Assembly (NCBI GenBank): GCA_005786815.1
Contig: SYDB01000187.1
Coordinates: 1-7,410, forward strand
Direction of reading: 5' to 3'
From: Burkholderiales bacterium
Lineage (GTDB): Bacteria; Pseudomonadota; Gammaproteobacteria; Burkholderiales; Burkholderiaceae_C
DNA: 7,410 bases
The notes under the pieces: generated by a model
The model's database searches: none
Seen by the model: the letters and a program-made list of their open reading frames with translations, nothing else
What the model was told of the DNA's origin: nothing
Position numbers and translations under genes: made by a program
In this document: positions 1 through 5,590 of the stretch, one piece after another
Layout of the letters: each line of letters starts with the position of its first letter
Position numbering within the stretch: position 1 is the stretch's first letter

Positions 1-540
1 CACCACAGGTTTGATGTCGAGCTTGTTGGTGCGAGAAAAGTCTGTCAAATTCTTTTCAGTTGTTGTGCCGGCTTGAACGCAAACCGTTGCGCCTTTGAGT
101 TGCTTTGCGTTTTTGATATTGGCTTTGGCAGGCACCATAAAACCTTGCCCGTCGTAATACGTGACTGCAGTTTGATGAAGACCTAAAGAAGCATCACGCG
201 TGAGCGTGAATGTGGTGTTACGCGACAGCACATCGACTTCGCCCGACTGCAAAGCAGTGAAGCGCTGTTGGGCAGAAAGCGGCACATAGCGCACTTTGTC
301 AGCACTGCCCAATACAGCGGCAGCGACTGCACGACACATATCGACATCAATGCCACTCCATTTGCCTTGGCTGTCAGCCGCACTAAAACCAGCGAGACCT
401 GTATTGACACCGCATACCACTTGGTCGCGCTGCTTGACTGCGTCCAATGTTTTTCCAGCCCATGCAGGAAAAGTGACTGCGCATGCTGATAAGCACATCA
501 GGGAAAGAAGGCGTCTTTTGAGGACTAGATGGATTGACAT
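1..540 (-). CDS. aapJ: AapJ-type amino-acid ABC transporter substrate-binding protein (5' part only)
   Basis: Periplasmic receptor that would bind polar or general L-amino acids and pass them to an ABC permease (AapQMP/BztBCD type). The first 180 codons are present without a stop; the C-terminal half (family about 340 residues) lies beyond the left edge. A Sec signal peptide is clear: basic KRR at 8-10, a hydrophobic stretch at 11-24 and an AWA cleavage site after residue 28. The mature part matches the family closely: CGVNTGLAGFS (43-53), KWSGIDVDMCRA (60-71), LSRNTT (105-110) and YYDGQGFMV (128-136). The ATG is preceded by AGGAG with a 5-base spacer. It lies 31 bases after the dienelactone hydrolase gene on the same strand, with no hairpin terminator between, so some read-through is possible. 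The permease and ATPase genes would be expected to the left. Family is confident; substrate range is inferred from similarity to AapJ/BztA. Confidence 0.93.
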   Translation of the reverse strand, partial: MSIHLVLKRRLLSLMCLSACAVTFPAWAGKTLDAVKQRDQVVCGVNTGLAGFSAADSQGKWSGIDVDMCRAVAAAVLGSADKVRYVPLSAQQRFTALQSGEVDVLSRNTTFTLTRDASLGLHQTAVTYYDGQGFMVPAKANIKNAKQLKGATVCVQAGTTTEKNLTDFSRTNKLDIKPVV

Positions 541-571
541 GAGGGCTCCTGTGTGGATTTTGTTTGGTCTC

Positions 572-1477
572 TTAGACGTATTTTTTAAACCACTCTAAAG
601 CACGTTTCCAGCCGTCTTGCGCTGGACCTGCTTGGTAACTAGGGCGGTAGTCAGCATGAAAGGCATGCGGTGCATCAGGGTAGATCACGAAGTTACTATC
701 TTTGGCTGCCGCATTGCCTTGCGCGGCAATTTGCGTGAGAGATGCTTTCATGCGGTCCACAGATGCAAGCGGGATACCGGTATCGGCTGCACCATATAAA
801 CCCAAGACGGGTGCTTTGAGCTTGGCCACAAGATCATTCGGATGCTCTGGGGTCGCAGTAGTTTTTTGACCTTCCAAGCGCCCATACCAAGCCACTGCTG
901 CTTTGAGCTTGGGTTGGTGCATAGCGTAGAGCCATGTAATGCGACCGCCCCAGCAAAAACCTGTCATCGCTAAACGTTTGGAGTTGCCGCCGTTTGCATC
1001 TGCCCAGACCAAACAAGCGTCTAAGTCATTCATCACTTGTGCATCAGGCACTTTGGAGATGACCTCCGCTTGTAATCTGGCAATTTCACCGTAGCTCGTT
1101 GGATCGCCTTGTCGGACAAACAACTCAGGTGCGATGGCCAAATAGCCTTCACGTGCAAATCGGCATGCGACATCGGCAATGTATTCATGCACACCAAATA
1201 TTTCTGAAATTACAAACACCACGGGCAAATTGGTTTTGCCTCTGGGTGCGGCACGAAATACTGGCATTTTGAAACCCTGCACATCAATCGTGACTTCCCC
1301 AGTCACTAAACCATCGGTTGGCGTTTTGATAGCGGTTTGCGCTATCAGGGGCATGGCTGCTGCACAGTAGCCTATACCTATGGCGCTTTGAAGCGCTAAC
1401 CGTCGGCTAGGCAAATGGGCATCTTTATCGGTTGCATGGAGTAATCCGAGGGTGTCTTGGTAGAGGTTGTTTTGCAT
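572..1477 (-). CDS. Dienelactone hydrolase family protein with Tat-like leader
   Basis: An alpha/beta-hydrolase of the dienelactone hydrolase (DLH, carboxymethylenebutenolidase) family, 301 residues from the ATG at 1477. The Cys-His-Asp triad is recognisable: nucleophile C175 in GFCWGG (173-178), D232 in GAADTG, and H271 in DAPHAFH. E92 in SEIFG corresponds to the glutamate that pairs with the cysteine in DLH. The N-terminus has SRRLALQ (24-30) followed by a hydrophobic stretch (31-46), a Tat-like leader as in many Burkholderiales homologues, so periplasmic export is likely. The open frame extends to a TTG at 1540. ATG 1477 is preferred because the upstream 21 codons carry a promoter-like TTGACT, but no good Shine-Dalgarno precedes either start. 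No aromatic-degradation genes are adjacent, so the true substrate is unknown and the classical beta-ketoadipate role should not be assumed. Confidence 0.9.
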   Translation of the reverse strand: MQNNLYQDTLGLLHATDKDAHLPSRRLALQSAIGIGYCAAAMPLIAQTAIKTPTDGLVTGEVTIDVQGFKMPVFRAAPRGKTNLPVVFVISEIFGVHEYIADVACRFAREGYLAIAPELFVRQGDPTSYGEIARLQAEVISKVPDAQVMNDLDACLVWADANGGNSKRLAMTGFCWGGRITWLYAMHQPKLKAAVAWYGRLEGQKTTATPEHPNDLVAKLKAPVLGLYGAADTGIPLASVDRMKASLTQIAAQGNAAAKDSNFVIYPDAPHAFHADYRPSYQAGPAQDGWKRALEWFKKYV

Positions 1478-1557
1478 GAAAGAGGTGAATAGAGAAGAAA
1501 ACAAAGAACCAGTGTATGCAAAATACTGACGCGTAGTCAATCAGGTAAGCTCTTGCA
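1478..1557. promoter_or_regulatory. Divergent intergenic region with candidate promoter and small dyads
   Basis: These 80 bases separate the divergently transcribed hydrolase and MFS genes. On the minus strand TTGACT (1540-1535) is followed after 16 bases by CATACA (1518-1513), which has TG just before it. This would place transcription upstream of the ATG at 1477. Two dyads overlap these boxes: TGAC-N5-GTCA at 1527-1539 and an imperfect inverted repeat with CAGT/ACTG arms at 1510-1528. For the plus-strand gene only a weak AGGTAA (1543-1548), nine bases before the ATG, is visible, and no good -35/-10 pair. The boxes are seen in the sequence; their function is inferred. Confidence 0.35.
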
Positions 1558-2721
1558 ATGAATAAAAACTTATTGTTGCTGAGCATTGCGCAAGGACTCT
1601 TTTTAACGAACAACGTTACTTTTATCGCGATCAATGGACTGGTGGGGCTGAGTTTGGCGCCCGTTCCTTGGATGGCAACTTTGCCAGTCATGGGGTATGT
1701 GGTGGGCGGCGCATTGAGTACAGGCTTAGTGGCCAAGTCGCAACAACGCTTTGGGCGCAAAGTCTCTTTTTTATTAGGGTTGCTTGTCGCGTTCATATCA
1801 GCAGGAATAGGCGCATGGGCTGTGATGCATAGCTCGTTTTTATTGTTAGTAGTTGCCACGGTGGTAGCTGGTTATTACAGCGCGAATGGACAGTTATACC
1901 GATTTGCAGCCGCTGAACTATGCGCCCCAGATTACCGAGAAAAAGCGGTATCACTCGTGATGGCAGGTGGTTTGATGGGCGCCATCATTGGCCCTAATTT
2001 GGCAATGCATACCAAGAACTGGCTGGAGTTTCCTTTTGCAGGTGCCTACGTGGCATTGGCAGTTATTGCAATGCTCTCCATGGCGCTGATGTCTTATATT
2101 GAATTTCCGCCTGTTCCGCCCAAAAAAGCCAGTGACCAAGCTGGGCGTCCATTGAACGAAATCATGTGCCAACCTGTGTTTTTTGTGGCGACCCTGTCAG
2201 CTGCTTTGGGCTATGGCGTGATGAATTTATTGATGGCAGCCACGCCATTGGCCATGCAGGTATGTGGTTTGTCATTTGAAGACACGGCTTGGGTGCTGCA
2301 ATGGCATGTGATCGGTATGTTTGCCCCTGGTTTTGTGACGGGCCATTTGATCAAGCGCTTTGGTGTGCTGTCCATCATGGGTGTGGGTGTATTGCTCAAT
2401 ATCGCATGCATCGGCATTGCTTTGTCTGGCGTTGATGTCCATGAGTTTTTGCTAGCATTATTTTTGTTAGGCGTTGGTTGGAATTTTCTGTTTACTGGAA
2501 GTACCACGCTGTCGATGCAGGCCTATACGCCGCCAGAAAAAGACAAAGCACAAGCAGCGATTAATTTTTGTGTATTTAGCACCATGGCAGTCACCTCATT
2601 TGCATCTGGTGCACTGGTGACGACACAAGGTTGGACGTGGTTGAACTGGGGCTCTCTATTGCCTGTGGTGATCACAGCCGGTGGCCTACTCTTTTTAAGC
2701 CTTCGGTTTAAGAACTTGTAA
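1558..2721 (+). CDS. Major facilitator superfamily (MFS) permease
   Basis: A 387-residue inner-membrane protein with about twelve hydrophobic segments (near 7-29, 41-59, 71-89, 94-112, 131-150, 159-181, 208-230, 245-263, 270-289, 296-313, 335-353 and 361-383). A hydrophilic loop at 183-204 (PPVPPKKASDQAGRP) separates the two six-helix halves. The loop between helices 2 and 3 has a degenerate MFS motif A, ending QRFGRK (63-68), and its counterpart in the second half is GHLIKRFG (262-269). The motif-A aspartate is missing. Length and topology fit a proton-coupled efflux or uptake permease, and the substrate cannot be read from sequence. It starts at ATG with a weak upstream AGGTAA. Its divergent neighbour is the exported hydrolase, so shared control is possible but unproven. 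The stop lies 44 bases from the convergent outer-membrane protein gene. Confidence 0.87.
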   Translation: MNKNLLLLSIAQGLFLTNNVTFIAINGLVGLSLAPVPWMATLPVMGYVVGGALSTGLVAKSQQRFGRKVSFLLGLLVAFISAGIGAWAVMHSSFLLLVVATVVAGYYSANGQLYRFAAAELCAPDYREKAVSLVMAGGLMGAIIGPNLAMHTKNWLEFPFAGAYVALAVIAMLSMALMSYIEFPPVPPKKASDQAGRPLNEIMCQPVFFVATLSAALGYGVMNLLMAATPLAMQVCGLSFEDTAWVLQWHVIGMFAPGFVTGHLIKRFGVLSIMGVGVLLNIACIGIALSGVDVHEFLLALFLLGVGWNFLFTGSTTLSMQAYTPPEKDKAQAAINFCVFSTMAVTSFASGALVTTQGWTWLNWGSLLPVVITAGGLLFLSLRFKNL

Positions 2722-2765
2722 GGCTATGATGCTTGATGATTGATGTCCTTGGCACCATTGGCGTA

Positions 2766-3557
2766 CTACTCGTGTAATTTGTAATTCACAGTGAACTGGA
2801 ACGACTTTGTATGGTTGGCTGGTTCATAAATCGTATATCTGCTGCCGCTGGATACGAAAGAGTAAGTGTCTGACGCACCAATTTGCCAATATTCAAAGTT
2901 AGAGCAGAAGTCCAAGGCCTGGTAAGTTTTGCAAATACCCGCCTTCCAACCGAAGCCGTGACGCTGTGTATTTTGTATGGGGCCTTGGGTGGCGTAGTTA
3001 CCCCCAACGTCAAATAAGTTGGATGTTTGTCTGCCAGTCAGCAAGTAGTAACCCGTTGCTGTGGCCCGCCAATTTTCACCAAATGGACGCTCAACCCCCA
3101 AGCTTGCAAACAGATATTCGCTGGTGCGCCGATAACCTGAATAGTTGGTGCTGGTTATGCCGCGTGCATCGTTATACAAATAGCGGTACCCAAGGCCAGG
3201 GCTTATTTGGTAGCCCTTTACCCATTCGGTATGCGGACTCTCAACTTGTAACTGGTAGATGCTGGTAGGTTGATTAGCCATGGTGCCAGAACCTGTGTAG
3301 TCGGCATACCCAAAAGTCGCTTGTCCTAAAAGTGTCAGAGGCCAATTTTTGAAACGGAAATTATCTGGCGTCCATTTCGCTTGCGCGATCCCTAGCCAAC
3401 CATCTTGCATTACGCCGAGGGAAGGTTCGCGGTAGGCGTATTGGGAGATGCCAATGCCCAATGTAGGGATATCTGCATGTGCGCTCCAAGCACAAGTGCA
3501 AAGAAAAGTACTCAGCACAAAATTCTTTAGTCGTGCAGTGATATTTTTCTGATGCAT
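2766..3557 (-). CDS. Putative outer-membrane beta-barrel protein
   Basis: A 263-residue exported protein of no family I can name with certainty. A Sec signal peptide is clear: basic residues to K11, hydrophobic 13-24 and cleavage at SAHA|D after residue 28. The rest is rich in Tyr, Gly, Ser, Thr and Asn, with alternating polar/apolar stretches typical of barrel strands, for example TLLGQATFGYADY (75-87), GYQISPGLGYRYLY (115-128), WRATATGYYLL (163-173), HGFGWKAGI (200-208) and SFQFTVNYKL (252-261). The last strand lies two residues before the end, close to the C-terminal placement of barrel signature strands, but the chain ends HE and not in an aromatic residue. C209 and C218 could form a disulfide. 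ATG 3557 is preferred over TTG 3590 because GGAG precedes it and the signal peptide then starts properly. It is the last gene of the TctC-DMT-barrel unit, 44 bases after the DMT stop. MipA/OmpV-like or a small porin are alternatives. Confidence 0.78.
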   Translation of the reverse strand: MHQKNITARLKNFVLSTFLCTCAWSAHADIPTLGIGISQYAYREPSLGVMQDGWLGIAQAKWTPDNFRFKNWPLTLLGQATFGYADYTGSGTMANQPTSIYQLQVESPHTEWVKGYQISPGLGYRYLYNDARGITSTNYSGYRRTSEYLFASLGVERPFGENWRATATGYYLLTGRQTSNLFDVGGNYATQGPIQNTQRHGFGWKAGICKTYQALDFCSNFEYWQIGASDTYSFVSSGSRYTIYEPANHTKSFQFTVNYKLHE

Positions 3558-3561
3558 AGGA

Positions 3562-3565
3562 CTCC
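3562..3565 (-). promoter_or_regulatory. Shine-Dalgarno GGAG that selects ATG 3557
   Basis: GGAG read on the minus strand lies four bases before the ATG at 3557. The longer reading from TTG 3590 has no such site and would put an 11-residue hydrophilic stretch ahead of an otherwise normal signal peptide. This supports the shorter start of the barrel protein. Confidence 0.5.
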
Positions 3566-3601
3566 AAAGGTTTGAGTGCCGAGTTGGCAAACTATTTTGA
3601 C

Positions 3602-4492
3602 CTATCTTTTACGCAACCCCAAGTACATCACAGTAGACACCACTACCAATGCGCCTACAAGTTGAATGGGTGCAATCGCTTGGTCTAACAGTATCCATGC
3701 CAGTATCAAAGCAAAAACAGGTTCTACGTTCATGATGGCGGAATTACCCACCACGCCTAAACGTGGCAACACAGTGAACATTATGGTGAATCCAGTGCCA
3801 TACAAAAGCGACAACATGCACAAGCCTAACCAGCCTTCTGAAGCGTCAGGCAAATGCAATCCTGTTTGCGTGCCAATCATCAGCCACGCCAAAATCGCTA
3901 CGCAAGTCATGGTGCTGAGCGTTCGCACGCGTCCGTCTAAATCGCCCGCTTCATGTTGTGTCAAGACCATGGCAATACCAAATAAAGCTGCTGCAGCCAA
4001 TGCAAAAAATACACCTTCACCAATCACTGCCCACTGGCCTTGCGCGCCCAAACCAGAGGAGGCACCTAAAACATCCAATGCAAGCGCCAGTCCTATCAAC
4101 ATGATGGGCATGACGCGCAACACTGCAGGCTCAGGTTGGTGTTTGTAGAGTAAGTGCGCCCATAGGGCGATCCACAAGGGATAAGTGTTGAAGCCCAACA
4201 ACGCGAGCGCAACTGGTAAGCGCGCAACAGCCGAATACAAACAGTAGCTTTGAAGGGCGATTAAAAAACCAACGCTCAGCAAAGCGCGCGGATGTTTTGC
4301 CGATAAGGTGAGCGGCACTTTGGCGCGCCACAAAATCAATCCCACCACCAAGGCCGTCAATGAACTACGAACGGCAATGGCAGTGGTGACATCTACGCCA
4401 TGCGCAAACGCAAACCGCGCCGCTACATGGTTAGCGCCCATCAGGAACGCTATGAGTAAAAGTGTGGCGAACGCGGCGAAAGAAAGGCGCAA
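3602..4492 (-). CDS. EamA/DMT-family permease
   Basis: A 296-residue inner-membrane protein with about ten hydrophobic segments arranged as two EamA repeats (roughly 7-140 and 157-292). The first repeat starts with AFLMGANHVAARFAF (15-29). The second ends with the characteristic NVEPVFALILAWILLD (255-270), followed by a final helix, VGALVVVSTVMYL (279-291), and a basic tail LRKR. Drug/metabolite transporter proteins of this type usually export amino acids, metabolites or toxic compounds; the substrate here is unknown. Translation appears to begin at TTG 4492, three bases after the stop of the TctC-type gene and in the same frame (TAA-ATA-TTG), which suggests translational coupling. The next ATG (4441) would delete most of the first helix and is unlikely. 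The barrel gene follows 44 bases downstream. Confidence 0.88.
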   Translation of the reverse strand: MRLSFAAFATLLLIAFLMGANHVAARFAFAHGVDVTTAIAVRSSLTALVVGLILWRAKVPLTLSAKHPRALLSVGFLIALQSYCLYSAVARLPVALALLGFNTYPLWIALWAHLLYKHQPEPAVLRVMPIMLIGLALALDVLGASSGLGAQGQWAVIGEGVFFALAAAALFGIAMVLTQHEAGDLDGRVRTLSTMTCVAILAWLMIGTQTGLHLPDASEGWLGLCMLSLLYGTGFTIMFTVLPRLGVVGNSAIMNVEPVFALILAWILLDQAIAPIQLVGALVVVSTVMYLGLRKR

Positions 4493-4495
4493 TAT

Positions 4496-5488
4496 TTATT
4501 CTGCTTTGATGTTGTTGTCAGTGATCAATTTGGAATACTTGGCTTTTTCGGCTGCTAAAAATACTTTGAAGTCGGCAGGAGATGTTGCATGCGGTTCAAC
4601 GCCCAATCCAGCGAAGCGGTCTTTGAGGTCTGGGTTAGCAGCAATTTTGGCCAATATGGCGTTGTAGTTGTCAATGATTGCTTGTGAAGTTCCTGCTGGC
4701 AAGAAAACACCCCACCAGTTCAAAGCCACGATTCCTTCAAGTCCCGCTTCTGTGAATGTAGGAATTTCTGGAAATAGTGGTGAGCGCTTTTCACTGGTGA
4801 TGGCCAAGGCGCGTAAGCGTCCAGACTTGATGTGTTGGCTCACAGGTAGTGCATCAGAGACCATGATGTGTAGTTGTCCAGAGATCACATCGGTCACAGC
4901 CTGACCACCGCCTTTATAAGGAACGCCGACCATTTTGACGCCCGCTTGGCGAGAAATCAGTTCACCCGCAAGGTGAGACATGCTGCCAGGGCCGCTTGTG
5001 CCATAGCTCACTTTGTTGGGGTTGGCTTTGGCGTCAGCAATGACGTCTTTGAGATTCTTGTAAGGGGAGTTAGCAGGGACTACCAAGATGTTGGCACCAG
5101 TGGCTGTTAAGGCTACTGCTGAGAAATCTTTGTCCATGTTGTAAGGCAGTTTGGACAAGAGAGGGTTCACACCTGCAGGGCCCAGATTACCAATGACAAA
5201 GGTGTAACCATCATTGGGTTGGCGCGCGGCAAACTCCATACCAATCGAACCTGCAGCACCAGGCTTGCTTTCGATGATGACGGGTTGGCCCCAAATCTCG
5301 CTCATTTTTTGACCCATGATGCGCGCCATCAAGTCAGAACTTCCCCCTGGTGGATATGTCACGATAAGTTTGACAGGCTTGTCTGGAAATTTAGTGCCTT
5401 GTGCTTGCGTTAGGCCATGCGCAGAAAACAGGCCTGCAACCAAGGTGATGATGAGACTGCGACGCAGTGAATAAAAAGCAGTGGTCAT
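4496..5488 (-). CDS. Bug-family (TctC-type) tripartite tricarboxylate transporter substrate-binding protein
   Basis: A 330-residue periplasmic binding protein of the Bug/TctC family, whose members bind carboxylated compounds (citrate, amino acids, aromatic acids, nicotinate and others). A signal peptide is visible: RR at 9-10, hydrophobic 11-26 and likely cleavage near residue 29. Family motifs are all present: FPDKPVKLIVTYPPGGSSD (34-52), ESKPGAAGSIG (73-83), YGTSGPGSMSHLAGE (162-176), VPYKGGGQAVTD (189-200), GRLRALAITSEKRSP (223-237) and WWGVFLPAG (258-266). Length is normal. ATG 5488 is chosen because AGGA lies five bases upstream; the TTG at 5512 has no ribosome site. TctA and TctB are not nearby, the usual situation for orphan Bug proteins. 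It is the first gene of the unit leading into the DMT permease and the barrel. The ligand cannot be told from sequence. Confidence 0.95.
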   Translation of the reverse strand: MTTAFYSLRRSLIITLVAGLFSAHGLTQAQGTKFPDKPVKLIVTYPPGGSSDLMARIMGQKMSEIWGQPVIIESKPGAAGSIGMEFAARQPNDGYTFVIGNLGPAGVNPLLSKLPYNMDKDFSAVALTATGANILVVPANSPYKNLKDVIADAKANPNKVSYGTSGPGSMSHLAGELISRQAGVKMVGVPYKGGGQAVTDVISGQLHIMVSDALPVSQHIKSGRLRALAITSEKRSPLFPEIPTFTEAGLEGIVALNWWGVFLPAGTSQAIIDNYNAILAKIAANPDLKDRFAGLGVEPHATSPADFKVFLAAEKAKYSKLITDNNIKAE

Positions 5489-5493
5489 GGTTA

Positions 5494-5497
5494 TCCT
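5494..5497 (-). promoter_or_regulatory. Shine-Dalgarno AGGA that selects ATG 5488
   Basis: AGGA on the minus strand is followed by TAACC and then the ATG at 5488. The spacing of five bases supports this start over the in-frame TTG at 5512. Confidence 0.6.
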
Positions 5498-5559
5498 ATA
5501 AAAAACAAACAAAATAAAACTCGATAAATACGAGAGCCAAAAACCATATCTTGTATTAT

Positions 5560-5573
5560 CAAATGATCATTTG
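5560..5573. repeat. Perfect 14-bp palindrome, candidate operator
   Basis: CAAATGATCATTTG is its own reverse complement. It lies midway in the divergent region, overlapping -10-like hexamers on both strands and ending 17 bases before the LVIVD start codon. Position and symmetry suit a dimeric repressor controlling both directions. No regulator gene is in the window, and the regulator family is unknown. Confidence 0.5.
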
Positions 5574-5590
5574 CAACACGGTAATTACCC

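Larger units (their letters stand above)
5489..5590. promoter_or_regulatory. AT-rich divergent promoter region between the TctC-type gene and the LVIVD gene
   Basis: This is 102 bases of strongly AT-rich DNA between divergent genes, so it must serve both. On the minus strand TTGCAA (5576-5571) and a good -10-like GATAAT (5562-5557) are present but at the wrong spacing to form one promoter. On the plus strand TATTAT (5554-5559) is a -10 candidate without a matching -35. A short inverted repeat CTCG-N7-CGAG lies at 5520-5534. A perfect 14-bp palindrome (separate entry) sits among these boxes. Exact start sites cannot be assigned by reading. Confidence 0.45.

Noticed and set aside
571..599. TTTAGA-N17-TCTAAG on the minus strand as promoter of the AapJ-type gene
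   Set aside because: Both boxes match the consensus at only four of six positions and lie in coding or AT-rich DNA; too weak to list as a feature, mentioned only as a possibility.
1425..1859. Minus-strand open frame of 144 codons over the divergent region and the MFS start
   Set aside because: It overlaps two better-supported genes and the intergenic region, and its translation resembles reverse-read membrane-protein DNA.
2722..2765. Possible bidirectional terminator between the convergent MFS and barrel genes
   Set aside because: Only short TGATG repeats and a CCTTGG hexamer are present. There is no stable stem followed by a T-run on either strand, so no terminator is called.
3666..4148. 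Plus-strand open frame of 160 codons opposite the DMT permease gene
   Set aside because: It is antisense to a well-supported membrane protein; the translation is low-complexity Pro/Ala/Lys/Asn, the usual shadow of a hydrophobic gene.
5520..5534. CTCG-N7-CGAG inverted repeat as a terminator or operator
   Set aside because: The arms are only four bases and there is no T-run at the right place; noted only inside the divergent-region entry.
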